In this document: one piece after another, positions 9,103 through 17,571 of the stretch
Numbering within the stretch: position 1 is the stretch's first letter
Layout of the letters: each line of letters begins with the position of its first letter
Made by a program: the position numbers and the translations under genes
Notes under the pieces: generated by a model
The model's input: only the letters and a program-made list of their open reading frames with translations
Told to the model about the DNA's origin: nothing
Databases searched by the model: none
NCBI RefSeq assembly: GCF_000737195.2
Contig: NZ_JALM01000066.1
Location: 1-41,755 of the forward strand
Reading direction: 5' to 3'
DNA from: Sciscionella sediminilitoris
GTDB lineage: Bacteria > Actinomycetota > Actinomycetes > Mycobacteriales > Pseudonocardiaceae
Length of the DNA stretch: 41,755 bases

Positions 9103-9720
9103 TCACTGCTGCAGCTGGCCGTAGACGATGGTGTTGTCCTTGTAGCTGCGTTTGCTGGCGTCGAACTCCCCGCCACAGGTGATCAACCGGACCTGGGAGT
9201 CCGGGGTGTTGCCGTAGACCTCGTCGCTCGGGAAGGACGTCTTCGGGATCTGCTTGATCTTGTTCACGATGAACGTGGCCACCGAACCGTCCTTGCGGCC
9301 GATGAGCACCTTCGCGCCCTTTTTCACCTCGTGCAACCGCCAGAAGATGCCCTTCTTGTGATTGCCGTCGATGTGGCCGAGGATCACCGAGGGACCCAGC
9401 TGCCCCGGAGTCGGGCTGTACTTGTACCAGCCCGCCTGCAGCGGCTGGCTCACCGGCGGGATCTCGACCGTCTTGTCCTTGTTCAGCCCGAGCGGAACCA
9501 GCGAGGAGTTCGCGTCGATGCTGGGCACCTTCACCCAGGTCGGTTCCGAACGCGGCATCCCCTTCGCCGCCGCGGGTGCGGCATTGGCCGCGGATTTGCC
9601 CGCGCCCTCGTCCCCCGAGCCGCAACCGGCCAGGGTGATCGTCGCTACCAGGGCAAGCAACACGGCCGCCAACCGGAGTGGTCGGCGGCCGTGTCCTGCC
9701 CGCCATGTGCTGGCGTGCAT
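9103..9720 (-). CDS. Class F sortase
   Basis: A 205-aa transpeptidase: N-terminal membrane or signal segment (about 13-31), then the sortase beta-barrel with catalytic His116 (VILGHIDG), Cys182 (RLITCGG) and Arg191 (SKRSYKDN). The N-terminus also ends in a lipobox-like LAGC (Cys33), so lipid anchoring is possible. It starts 5 nt after the stop of the gene for a secreted choice-of-anchor P-type protein, its likely substrate. Class F sortases attach proteins to cell-wall peptidoglycan in actinobacteria (family knowledge). Confidence 0.9.
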   Translation of the reverse strand: MHASTWRAGHGRRPLRLAAVLLALVATITLAGCGSGDEGAGKSAANAAPAAAKGMPRSEPTWVKVPSIDANSSLVPLGLNKDKTVEIPPVSQPLQAGWYKYSPTPGQLGPSVILGHIDGNHKKGIFWRLHEVKKGAKVLIGRKDGSVATFIVNKIKQIPKTSFPSDEVYGNTPDSQVRLITCGGEFDASKRSYKDNTIVYGQLQQ

Positions 9721-9725
9721 CAGAT

Positions 9726-10628
9726 TCAGCCTGCCACGGCCGCGAGGCTGCCGTCACCGGTCTCCGGCGCGCCCTTCGGCACGACGCTGACCTGCGGGGT
9801 GCCCGGGGTGGTCGCGCCACCGGTGGACCCGCCGTTCGAGCCGCCACCGTTGTGGTCGCCGCCGCCGTTGTTGCCGCCACCGTTGTGGTCACCGCCACCG
9901 TGGTGCGGCGGGGTGGTCGTCGGAGGCTTCGGCTTGTCCGTCGGCGGGTTCGGCTTCGAGTCGGTCGCCTTGCCGCAGGTGGAGGAGGCCAGCACGATGT
10001 CACCGCTGCCGAGCGCCTTGGTCACCTTGCCGCCGAGCAGCTGCACGTGCAGCGCGTTCACGGTCAGGGAGCCGTCGGAGTTCTTGACCTGCTCGTTCGC
10101 GACGATCTTCGCGACCTCGGGGATCTCGATCTTCAGGTTCGGGGTACCCGCGTGGATGTTCCCGAGCTTGCCGAGGTCGAGGTTCGCGAGGTCCGAGCTA
10201 CCGGTGATGCCCTTGCTCGTGGCGACGCACTTCGAGGTGATCACCGAGGCCTCCGGCGTCTTGCCGACGACACCCTTGAGCAGCGGGAGCGTCGCGTCGA
10301 CGACCTTCGCGGAGGAGGTCACCTTGCCCGACTTGGCGTCGTGCTTGCTCGAGCTCGAGACCACGGAGGCGTTGATGATCGGCTTGAGCTCGGCGCCGAC
10401 GACCTCGTTCTTGGTCTTGCCGTCCGTGCTCGACGCGGCCATCTTGCCGGTGCCGACGTGCACACCACCCAGGACTCCGGGGAGCAGCTTGACTTCGGCC
10501 TCGGCACCGTAAGCGGAACCGTGACCCGGCTTCGCCGTGGCCGCCGCTGCGGGTGCAGTGGCCGCGAAGATCGCCGCAGCCGCGACGACACCGGCCACAC
10601 CACTGGTGGCCAGGAGCTTTCCGCGCAT
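9726..10628 (-). CDS. Secreted choice-of-anchor P-family-like protein, probable sortase substrate
   Basis: A 300-aa exported protein. It has a signal peptide (1 to about 30, ending in Ala repeats), a globular domain (about 35-215) with two cysteines likely disulfide-bonded, a Pro/Thr linker, and a Gly/His/Asn-rich tract encoded by 33-bp repeats. The C-terminus is APETGDG followed by only six residues. The P-x-TG motif resembles a sorting signal but the usual TM helix and basic tail are absent. ATG 10628 is chosen because AAAGGA lies about 5 nt upstream and a signal peptide follows. It is co-transcribed with the sortase. Family assignment is from overall pattern and context. Confidence 0.75.
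   Translation of the reverse strand: MRGKLLATSGVAGVVAAAAIFAATAPAAAATAKPGHGSAYGAEAEVKLLPGVLGGVHVGTGKMAASSTDGKTKNEVVGAELKPIINASVVSSSSKHDAKSGKVTSSAKVVDATLPLLKGVVGKTPEASVITSKCVATSKGITGSSDLANLDLGKLGNIHAGTPNLKIEIPEVAKIVANEQVKNSDGSLTVNALHVQLLGGKVTKALGSGDIVLASSTCGKATDSKPNPPTDKPKPPTTTPPHHGGGDHNGGGNNGGGDHNGGGSNGGSTGGATTPGTPQVSVVPKGAPETGDGSLAAVAG
9841..9906. repeat. Two 33-bp tandem repeats coding a Gly/His/Asn linker
   Basis: The units 9841-9873 and 9874-9906 differ at a few positions and encode GG-D-HNGGG-NNGGG type sequence in the secreted protein. Copy number could vary by slippage. Confidence 0.7.
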
Positions 10629-11163
10629 CAATAATCCTTTCGCATGACCTGGAAGATTGCCCCCGCCAAAGCGCACCATTCCCGCCGACTCAGTGCATAG
10701 ACCAATGGCTGGACGAGAGCGGACAGGAAATTATCAAGAAAGCCCGGGAACACAAAGTGGCCCGGAGCACCCTATTTCGACGCCCTATCCGAAAAGTGGC
10801 GTTACCGACAGGAAAATGAACACGGGCGGGATGTAACGCCGCAAATCGGCCTGAGACGATTCTACACACAGTAGAGTTGCTATCGGCCATTCATCGTAAT
10901 AGGCGGAGTTTCTTAGGCCAACAGGGTGGTAGATCGACCCGAACAGGTGCATCCCATTACTCGGGCGCCACCTTCTCTATCCGTAATCACCGATACGGTG
11001 ATCCGTGACGACCCCCCGCGGAGCACGAGCCGGACATCCGGCACGAATCCCTGAAACACTCGCCCGGTCGCGCGCGGCCGGGTTTTCGCAGGAGCGTTTT
11101 TCGGAGCGAACAATCCGTTCGGGAAGACAAATGTGCAAAGCTTTCCGGGAAAAACGAGGGCAC
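10629..11163. other. 535-bp stretch without a gene
   Basis: This region holds the promoter and leader of the sortase-substrate operon (transcribed leftward); a GATAAT hexamer on the minus strand near 10729-10734 is a weak -10 candidate. It is less GC-rich than its surroundings. Short open frames on both strands lack SD sites and protein-like composition. I see no riboswitch consensus and no RNA gene. Confidence 0.5.
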
Positions 11164-11200
11164 AAAAAATCGGGCTCCCGGATATTTCCGGGAGCCCGAT
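11164..11200 (-). terminator. Rho-independent terminator of the initiator tRNA gene
   Basis: A perfect 14-bp stem (11169-11182 with 11187-11200), 4-nt loop, followed on the minus strand by six T (11169-11164). It begins 6 nt after the tRNA CCA end. Confidence 0.9.
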
Positions 11201-11206
11201 TTCAAT

Positions 11207-11283
11207 TGGTAGCGGGGACAGGATTCGAACCTGCGACCTCTGGGTTATGAGCCCAGCGAGCTACCGAACTGCTCCACCCCGCG
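11207..11283 (-). tRNA. Initiator tRNA-fMet (CAT anticodon), CCA encoded
   Basis: This 77-nt cloverleaf has anticodon loop CTCATAA on a stem with three consecutive G-C pairs (CTGGG/CCCAG), the hallmark of initiator tRNA. The acceptor stem is CGCGGGG/CCCCGCT, so positions 1 and 72 form a C-U mismatch; an unpaired 1-72 is required for formylation and for exclusion from EF-Tu. The T-arm GGTTCGAATCC and the terminal CCA are encoded. Confidence 0.95.
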
Positions 11284-11299
11284 TCGGCGTGTTGAGAAC

Positions 11300-11305
11300 A
11301 CTCTA
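11300..11305 (-). promoter_or_regulatory. Candidate -10 (TAGAGT) of the tRNA-fMet gene
   Basis: TAGAGT on the minus strand lies 16 nt before the mature tRNA 5' end, leaving a short 5' leader for RNase P. No clear -35 is seen. Confidence 0.4.
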
Positions 11306-11358
11306 TCCCACGCCTCCACGGCCCCTCGCACGGGGGGTGGTTACCGCGTTTTCGCCGC

Positions 11359-14331
11359 TCAGCCACCTCCGCTTTGGCCGCCGTTGGCACCGGACTGATT
11401 GCCCTGCGCGGACTCGAAGCGCTTGGTGGCCTCGTCCAGTTGCTTGTAGGCCTCGCCGAGCTTGCCGAAGTCACCGCTGCGCTGTGCGTCGCGCACCTGC
11501 TCCAGCGCGCCCTGAATGTCGCGCACGGCCGAAGACAGCTGCGGGCTGACCCCGCCGCCCCCGCCACCACTCGGCGGCGGCTGGCTGGACGAGGAGGGCG
11601 GCGGCTGCTGCCCCTCGTTGCCCTGGTCGCTGCCCGGCGTGCTGTCCGAGCCCGGGGTGAGCTTGTTCAGCGCGTCCTGCAGGTTGTTCCCGACGCCCAC
11701 CTGGTTGTTGTAGGAGACGAGCACCTTGGCCAGGTTCGGATACGAGTCCTGCCCGTTGCGCTGGATGTACACCGGTTCCACGTACATGATCCCGCCCGCG
11801 ACCGGCAGGGTCAGCAGGTTGCCGAACTTGGGCTCGACGTCCTTGTTGCCGAACAGGGTGCGGTCGGTGGTGAACGCGGGGTTGGTGTCGAAGGCGTTCT
11901 GGGTCTGGAACGGTCCCCTGGTCTGTGCCCCGGACGGCAGGGTCAGCATGGTGAACTTGCCATAGTTGCGCGGATCGCTCGACGCGGAGAGCCAGCCGGC
12001 CATGTTCTGCCGGTTCAGCGGGGTGAACGTGGAGGTCAGCTGGAAGGTCGGAGAGCGCTGTCCGGGTGCCTGCGCGAGCACGTAATAAGGCGGCTGACCG
12101 GGCGCTTCCCTGCTCGGCCGCAATCCTGGCTGGGCCGCCGGGGTGTTCTCCTCGTGGTAGGTCGGGTCCTTCGGCACGCTCCAGAAGCTGTTCTGCGAGT
12201 AGAACTCCTGGGGATTGCTGACGTGGTACTTCGCCATCAGGTCCCGCTGCACCTTGAACAGGTCCTCCGGGTAGCGGAAGTGTTCGGAGAGGGCGGGCGG
12301 GATCGCGCTCTTGGGTTTCACGGTCCCCGGGAAGACCCGCTCCCACGCCTTGAGCACCGGATCCTGCTCGTCGACCGAGTAGAGGCTGACCTTGCCGGTG
12401 TAGGCGTTCACCGTGGCCTTGACCGAGTTGCGGATGTAGCCGATGTTCCGGTCTTCCTGGGGCCGGACGCTGCCCCCGGTCGTGGACACGTTCGTCGCCT
12501 GCGCGAGCGGAGTCGACTGGGAGTACGGGTACTTGGACAGCGTGGTGTACCCGTCCACGATCCATTCGACCTGACCGTTGACCACCGCGGGATACGGGTC
12601 GCCGTCGGTGGTCAGCCAGGGCGCGACGGCCTGCACGCGGTCACGCGGATCCCGCTTGAGGATCACCCGCGAGCTGTCGTCGATATCGTTCGAGAACAGG
12701 AAGTTGCGTTCGGTGTAGTAGGCGGCGAAGGCGAGCCGGTTGAACCAGTTGCCGATCTGGACCCCGCCCGAGCCCTGGTAGGTGTACTTGGGCTTGTTGT
12801 CCGCGTCGTACTCGCGCGGCGCGCCGGTGCCGCCGCCGACGATCGCGTAGTCGTCCGGCGAGCGGTTGAGCAGGCCGTAGTAGATGCGCGGCTGGTTGAC
12901 CCGCAGCCCGCCATCGCCTGGATGGTCGAGATCGCTGACCTTGATGTCCGGGTAACCGCCCTCGTCGCCGGACTTGATCTGGTTGGCCGGGGCCGCGACG
13001 AAACCGTTCCCGTGCGTGTAGACCAGGTGCTTGTTGATCCAGTCGCGCTGGGTGTTCGCGAGCTTGTTCGGATCGATCTCCCGCGCGGCGACGATGTAGT
13101 CCTGCTTCTTGCCGCCCACCGTGTAACGGTCGATCCCCAGGTTGTCCGGGAACCCGTAGAAGTTCTTGTTCCCGGCGCCGAGCTGGGTGAACGTCGGCGA
13201 GAGGATGGCCGGATCGAGCACCCGGATGTTCGACATGGTCGGGTCGTCCTGGCTGACCTGGGAGATGGGCTTCGCCGACTTGCCCGGGTCGTAGGGAATC
13301 CTGTCGATCTTGTCGCCGGTGATCCCGTAGGCCTGGCGGGTCGCCTGGATGTTGCGCTCGATATAGGGCGCTTCCTTCTGCTGCGCGTTCGCGCTCACCG
13401 AGAACTGCTGCATCAGCAGTGGCCAGACGGTTCCCACGAGCAGCGCGGAGAGCAGCATCAGCACGAAGGCGATCGCGGGCAGCTGCATATTGCGCATGAA
13501 CGCGCCGACGAAGAACGCGACCGCGCAGAACACCGCGATGCACAGCAGGATCAGCTTCGCCGGGAGCAGCGCGTTCACGTCGGTGTAGGAGGCGCCGTTG
13601 AACTTGTCCGAGTGCCCGGAGAACAGTGCCTCGTACCGGTCCAGGTAGTAGGCGCCCGCCTTGAGCAGCACGAACAGGCCGATGAGCAGCCCGAGGTGGA
13701 TGCGCGCGGGCACCGAGATCTGTCCCCCGCGCCCGGCGAGCCGGATCCCGCCGAACAGGTAATGGGTGATCAGCGCCGCGAAGAAGGACAGCGTGATGGC
13801 GACGAACAGCAGGCTCTTGATCCACTGGATGAACGGCAGGGTGAAGACGTAGAAGCCGATGTCGATGTGGAACTGCGGATCGGTCTGGCCGAAGGAGCCG
13901 CCGTTGAACAGCAGCTGCACGGTCTGCCACTGCGCGGTCGCGGTCCACCCGGTGATCAGCCCGATCAGCGCCGGGATCCCGATGATGAACAGCTTCCGCC
14001 TGCGCACGATCGTCGCGCGGTACCGGGTGAGCGGGTCGTCGCTGCCGGTCACCGGTACGAACACCGGGCGGGTGCGATAGGCGAGGAACATCGCGAGCAG
14101 CACCGCGCCCGCCATGAACACCCCGGCCGCGAAGAACAGCACGATCTCGGTGACCAGCTGGGTGCCGAACACCGAGCGGAAGTTCACCTCGCCGTACCAG
14201 AGCCAGTCCACATATTTCGCCAGCAGCCGGTTCCCGAGCACGAGGACCAGGAGGATGAATACCCCGATACCGATCAGTATCTTGCTGCGCCGAGACAACC
14301 TCGGCAGTGCTCCCGCAGGCCGACTGGCCAC
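11359..14331 (-). CDS. UPF0182 family membrane protein
   Basis: A 990-aa protein typical of UPF0182 (M. tuberculosis Rv3193c class). The N-terminal third has about seven TM helices (first at 17-38, others up to about residue 330). A large, probably extracytoplasmic domain follows (about 350-900), then a Gly/Pro/Ser-rich linker and an Ala/Gln helical tail. GTG 14331 (VASRPAGALPRLSRRSK) is chosen because GGAG lies 8 nt upstream and the length matches the family; the frame is open 171 codons further but those codons antisense the neighbouring gene. Function is unknown. It lies head-to-head with the PPA1309-family gene. Confidence 0.92.
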   Translation of the reverse strand: MASRPAGALPRLSRRSKILIGIGVFILLVLVLGNRLLAKYVDWLWYGEVNFRSVFGTQLVTEIVLFFAAGVFMAGAVLLAMFLAYRTRPVFVPVTGSDDPLTRYRATIVRRRKLFIIGIPALIGLITGWTATAQWQTVQLLFNGGSFGQTDPQFHIDIGFYVFTLPFIQWIKSLLFVAITLSFFAALITHYLFGGIRLAGRGGQISVPARIHLGLLIGLFVLLKAGAYYLDRYEALFSGHSDKFNGASYTDVNALLPAKLILLCIAVFCAVAFFVGAFMRNMQLPAIAFVLMLLSALLVGTVWPLLMQQFSVSANAQQKEAPYIERNIQATRQAYGITGDKIDRIPYDPGKSAKPISQVSQDDPTMSNIRVLDPAILSPTFTQLGAGNKNFYGFPDNLGIDRYTVGGKKQDYIVAAREIDPNKLANTQRDWINKHLVYTHGNGFVAAPANQIKSGDEGGYPDIKVSDLDHPGDGGLRVNQPRIYYGLLNRSPDDYAIVGGGTGAPREYDADNKPKYTYQGSGGVQIGNWFNRLAFAAYYTERNFLFSNDIDDSSRVILKRDPRDRVQAVAPWLTTDGDPYPAVVNGQVEWIVDGYTTLSKYPYSQSTPLAQATNVSTTGGSVRPQEDRNIGYIRNSVKATVNAYTGKVSLYSVDEQDPVLKAWERVFPGTVKPKSAIPPALSEHFRYPEDLFKVQRDLMAKYHVSNPQEFYSQNSFWSVPKDPTYHEENTPAAQPGLRPSREAPGQPPYYVLAQAPGQRSPTFQLTSTFTPLNRQNMAGWLSASSDPRNYGKFTMLTLPSGAQTRGPFQTQNAFDTNPAFTTDRTLFGNKDVEPKFGNLLTLPVAGGIMYVEPVYIQRNGQDSYPNLAKVLVSYNNQVGVGNNLQDALNKLTPGSDSTPGSDQGNEGQQPPPSSSSQPPPSGGGGGGVSPQLSSAVRDIQGALEQVRDAQRSGDFGKLGEAYKQLDEATKRFESAQGNQSGANGGQSGGG

Positions 14332-14427
14332 CAGACACGCTCCACACAGGTCAACGTCGAGTACATCCCCTTGCCCGACCCTAACGTGCCTGACCACGCC
14401 ACCAGTTCCCGCATGCACACGGCGTGC

Positions 14428-14433
14428 CACGAT
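14428..14433 (+). promoter_or_regulatory. Candidate -10 (CACGAT) for leaderless start at 14440
   Basis: CACGAT ends 6 nt before GTG 14440. It matches only the weak NANNNT form of the -10 motif. Confidence 0.35.
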
Positions 14434-14439
14434 GGGGCG

Positions 14440-14973
14440 GTGGCAGAACAAGACGCGAACGCGGCGATGCTCGGTGGCCTCGCCCGCGAAATCGAAGAGT
14501 TCGTCGGATCGGCGGGCTGGGATCAGGGCCCACAGCTGTTCGCGCTCGTTCCGACGAGCGTGCTGATCGCCGAACAGCCCGAGCTCGCCGAGCAGCTCGC
14601 GGAGGCCGCCGAGCTCACCCCGATCGCCCAGGAGGGACTGCCCGCCGAGGACATCGGCGAGGCGCTCGCGCAGATCGAATGGCCGGAGACGGTGCACGGC
14701 TGCGCGCTCGCCCAGGAGATCGTGATCCTGCCACCCGAAGCCCAGGCCGAGGTGGACGAGCTCGGCGAGAACGACGAGCACCTGGAACAGCTCGCCGCGC
14801 AGCACCCGCAGCGCCGGGAGGCCCGCCTGGTCGCGGTGGTGCACCGGAACGAGGTCGCCGCCTGCGTGCTACGGCTGCGCGCCGCGGCGGACGAGGAAGA
14901 GCCGGAGGAGATCGTGGAGCACCCCGACCTCGCCCCCAACCTGGTCGAGGCGCTGCGCACCACGCTCGCCTAG
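14440..14973 (+). CDS. PPA1309 family protein
   Basis: A 177-aa acidic protein of the actinobacterial PPA1309 family. It recurs beside UPF0182 and the PDZ protease in this block. Recognisable stretches are LFALVPTS near the N-terminus, IEWPETVHGCALAQEIVILPP in the middle and a conserved RLVAVVHRNEVAACVLRLR strand. No catalytic motif, signal or TM helix is seen, so it is probably cytosolic. GTG 14440 is chosen; ATG 14413 in frame is an alternative. Its TAG stop (14971-14973) overlaps the TAG of the convergent protease gene through a shared CTAG. Function unknown. Confidence 0.8.
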   Translation: MAEQDANAAMLGGLAREIEEFVGSAGWDQGPQLFALVPTSVLIAEQPELAEQLAEAAELTPIAQEGLPAEDIGEALAQIEWPETVHGCALAQEIVILPPEAQAEVDELGENDEHLEQLAAQHPQRREARLVAVVHRNEVAACVLRLRAAADEEEPEEIVEHPDLAPNLVEALRTTLA

Positions 14974-16034
14974 CAGTGCGGGACGGCCTGCCCGGAGCGT
15001 AGTTTGCGCAGGTCGGTGACGGCATCGGTGAGGGAACCGACCTTCACCAGCTGCATTCCCTGCGGGGCGGTCGCCTTCGCCTCGACGCAGTTGCCCGCGG
15101 GCACGAGGAAGGTCGAGGCGCCCTGTTCCTTGGCGGCGATCAGCTTGAAGTTGATCCCGCCGATCTGCCCGACCCGGCCCTCGCTGTCGATCTCCCCGGT
15201 CCCCGCGATCGTCTTGCCGTCGGTGAGCTGCTCCGGGGTGAGTTTGTCGATGATGGACAGCGCGAAGATCAGCCCGGCCGAGGGACCGCCGACGTCATTG
15301 AGCCGGATGCCGATGTCGAACGGCACATCGGCCCGGTTGGTCGGGGTGAGCCCGAGGAAGCCGAACGCGCCCTGCGGGTTGCGGCCCAGCTTGATCTGCT
15401 CGTCCCGCGGCTGCCCGCCGTGCTGCGCGGTGACCTTCACATCCACCGACTGCCCCGGCTTGGTTCCGCGCATGACGTCGAAGACCTGCTTGGCCGTGGT
15501 CACGTTCTTCCCGCCGATCGCGAGGATCTGATCGCCGGCCTTGATCTTCTTGTCCGAGGGGCCGCCGTTGACGATCGTGTTCGCCAGCACCTTGGTCGGG
15601 AAGTGCAGGTAGCTCAGCGCGGCGACCTCGGCGTTGCTCTGCGAGCTCTCGAACTCCTGGGTGTTCTGCTGGTTGACCTGCTGGCGGGACTGCCCCGGTG
15701 GGAAGTACGCCTCGCGCGGGGCGAGCGCCTCCCGGCCACCGAGCCAGAGGCCCATCGCGGCGAACAGGCTGAGGTTGTCGGTGAGCGAGACCGTGGTCAT
15801 CCGCAGCTGGCCGGTCGTCGGATACGTCTTCGGCCCCTTGCCGATCTCGATGACGTCCGCACCGTCGTGTTTGCCCAGGGTGTTGAAGGTCGGACCGGGC
15901 CCGACCGCCACATAGGGAACCCGCACGAAGATGCCGATCAGGGCGAACACGATGACCAGTCCGAAACTGAACAGCACCGTCCACGTTCGCCTGTTCCACC
16001 TGCGCCCGGACGGCGCCTCGGTCTGTTCACTCAC
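14970..16034 (-). CDS. PDZ domain-containing Lon-like (YlbL-type) membrane serine protease
   Basis: A 354-aa protein with a TM helix at about 18-37 and an extracytoplasmic part containing a PDZ domain (about 140-230, IKAGDQILAIGGKNV) and a Lon-type proteolytic domain. The catalytic Ser252 lies in VGGPSAGL and Lys297 in IGGINFKLIAAK, aligning with the Ser-Lys dyad of Lon. It is the family of Rv3194c and B. subtilis YlbL, thought to act in envelope protein quality control. GTG 16034 (VSEQTEAPSG) puts the start at the basic pre-TM segment; TAGGCT lies 7 nt upstream. Divergent from the zincin gene. Confidence 0.92.
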   Translation of the reverse strand: MSEQTEAPSGRRWNRRTWTVLFSFGLVIVFALIGIFVRVPYVAVGPGPTFNTLGKHDGADVIEIGKGPKTYPTTGQLRMTTVSLTDNLSLFAAMGLWLGGREALAPREAYFPPGQSRQQVNQQNTQEFESSQSNAEVAALSYLHFPTKVLANTIVNGGPSDKKIKAGDQILAIGGKNVTTAKQVFDVMRGTKPGQSVDVKVTAQHGGQPRDEQIKLGRNPQGAFGFLGLTPTNRADVPFDIGIRLNDVGGPSAGLIFALSIIDKLTPEQLTDGKTIAGTGEIDSEGRVGQIGGINFKLIAAKEQGASTFLVPAGNCVEAKATAPQGMQLVKVGSLTDAVTDLRKLRSGQAVPHC

Positions 16035-16041
16035 GGGCGCC

Positions 16042-16047
16042 AGCCTA
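16042..16047 (-). promoter_or_regulatory. Candidate -10 (TAGGCT) for leaderless protease gene
   Basis: It ends 7 nt before GTG 16034. Together with 16107-16112 it forms a compact divergent promoter pair within 85 bp. Confidence 0.5.
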
Positions 16048-16106
16048 GAGCCCTGGCGACCTGGCCTGTTCGCAGGCGGCGATACGCGTTTCGCGCGCAC
16101 TCCGCG

Positions 16107-16112
16107 TACGGT
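16107..16112 (+). promoter_or_regulatory. Candidate -10 (TACGGT) for the zincin gene at 16120
   Basis: It ends 7 nt before the ATG. A GGGAGG is also present but only 2 nt from the ATG, too close to act as a normal SD. Confidence 0.45.
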
Positions 16113-16119
16113 GGGAGGC

Positions 16120-17553
16120 ATGACCAATATGCCGTTCGGGTTCTCTCAGGGCGAGCCCGAGGACCCCGACAAGCGAGGCGAGAACGAGCAGGGCCCGCAG
16201 CAGGGCGGGTTCGGCTTCGGCGCGCTGCCCGGGGGAATGCCGGGCATGCCCGGTATGGGCGGCCCCGGCGGGGAGAATTTCGACGTCGGCCAGCTCGGCC
16301 AGATGCTCTCCCAGCTCGGTCAGATGCTGTCGAACGCGGGCACGTCGAGCGGACCGGTCAACTACGACCTCGCCAAGCAGATCGCCGTGCAGCAGCTCAC
16401 CAACGCGGCCGGGCTCGCCGGTGCCGATCAGCAGAAGGCGGTCACCGATTCGATGCATCTCGCCGAGATGTGGCTCGATCCGGTGACCACGTTGCCGGTG
16501 GGTGCCCGCGAGATCAGCTCCTGGTCGGCCCGGGACTGGGTGGAGCACACCCTCGAGACCTGGCAGCGGCTGTGTGACCCGGTCGCCCAGCGGATGTCGG
16601 GCGCCTGGGTGGAAGCGCTCCCCGAAGAGGCGAAGCAGGCCGCGGGCGCGCTGCTGGGCATGCTCGGCCAGATGGGCGGGATGGCCTTCGGCTCGCAGCT
16701 GGGCAACGCGCTCGCCCAGCTCGGCTCCGAGGTGCTGACCTCCTCCGATGTCGGCCTCCCGCTCGGCAAGCCGGCCACCGCCGCGCTGCTTCCCGCGAAC
16801 ATCGAGCGGTTCACCGAAGGCCTCGAGCGCCCCGCCTCCGAGGTGATGGTCTTCCTGGCCGCGCGCGAAGCCGCCCACCAGCGGCTGTTCGAGCACGTGC
16901 CGTGGCTGCGCGAACGCCTGCTGTCCACCGTCGAGGAGTTCGCCCGCGGGATCACCGTGGACACCGCGGCCCTCGAGGAACTGGCCGGACAGATCGATCC
17001 GAACAACCCCGCCTCGATCGAGCAGGCGATGAGCTCGGGCATGCTCGAGCCGAAGCAGACCCCCGAGCAGGAGGCCGCGCTCACCAGGCTCGAGACGCTG
17101 CTCGCGCTCGTCGAGGGCTGGGTCGACGTCGTGGTCAGCGAGGCCGTCGGCGAGCGGTTGCCCGGGGCGAACGCGCTGCGCGAGACCCTGCGCAGGCGGC
17201 GCGCCTCCGGTGGACCGGCCGAGCACACCTTCGCCACCCTGGTCGGCCTCGAGCTGCGGCCGCGCAAACTGCGTGCCGCCTCCGGGCTGTGGAAGCTGCT
17301 CGGTGACCGGCTCGGTATCGAGGAGCGGGACAAGCTGTGGTCGCACCGGGACCTGCTGCCCACCGCCGAGGACCTGGACAACCCGACCGACTTCGTCGAC
17401 CGGCTCGCCGGAGCGGAAGCGGGCTCGGACGAGTTCACCATCCCCGATGACCCGATCGCCGCGATCAAACAGGCCGAGCGCGAGGAGCAGGCGGCCAAGG
17501 ACAAGAACGAGGACGAGGACGAGGACGACGAGAAACCGGGCGAGCAGGACTGA
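16120..17553 (+). CDS. DUF2342 / zincin-like zinc-dependent metalloprotease
   Basis: A 477-aa member of the actinobacterial zincin-like family (TIGR03624/DUF2342, Rv3195 class). A Gly/Met/Gln-rich N-terminal tract (about 30-75) precedes the fold. The core contains the conserved REAAHQRLFEHVPWL segment (probable zinc-binding His pair), VEGWVDVVVSEAVGERLPG, and a highly acidic Asp/Glu tail (about 455-477). The peptidase activity is inferred from fold similarity, not shown. It has no signal peptide. It is divergent from the PDZ protease and convergent, 18 bp apart, with a second metallopeptidase gene. Confidence 0.88.
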   Translation: MTNMPFGFSQGEPEDPDKRGENEQGPQQGGFGFGALPGGMPGMPGMGGPGGENFDVGQLGQMLSQLGQMLSNAGTSSGPVNYDLAKQIAVQQLTNAAGLAGADQQKAVTDSMHLAEMWLDPVTTLPVGAREISSWSARDWVEHTLETWQRLCDPVAQRMSGAWVEALPEEAKQAAGALLGMLGQMGGMAFGSQLGNALAQLGSEVLTSSDVGLPLGKPATAALLPANIERFTEGLERPASEVMVFLAAREAAHQRLFEHVPWLRERLLSTVEEFARGITVDTAALEELAGQIDPNNPASIEQAMSSGMLEPKQTPEQEAALTRLETLLALVEGWVDVVVSEAVGERLPGANALRETLRRRRASGGPAEHTFATLVGLELRPRKLRAASGLWKLLGDRLGIEERDKLWSHRDLLPTAEDLDNPTDFVDRLAGAEAGSDEFTIPDDPIAAIKQAEREEQAAKDKNEDEDEDDEKPGEQD

Positions 17554-17571
17554 CCGCCCGGTTCGGTCCGC

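Noticed and set aside
9331-10634. Open frames antisense to the sortase and its secreted substrate
   Set aside because: Valine/leucine/proline shadow; the minus-strand frames have a signal peptide and an intact sortase active site.
10629-11163. Cyclic-di-AMP (ydaO-type) or other riboswitch before the secreted protein gene
   Set aside because: I could not find the conserved core sequences or a matching multi-stem layout; the gap remains unexplained.
11374-14439. Very long open frame antisense to the UPF0182 gene
   Set aside because: Arg/Val/Leu/Gly-rich composition typical of a high-GC shadow frame; only its last 177 codons (PPA1309 family) are real.
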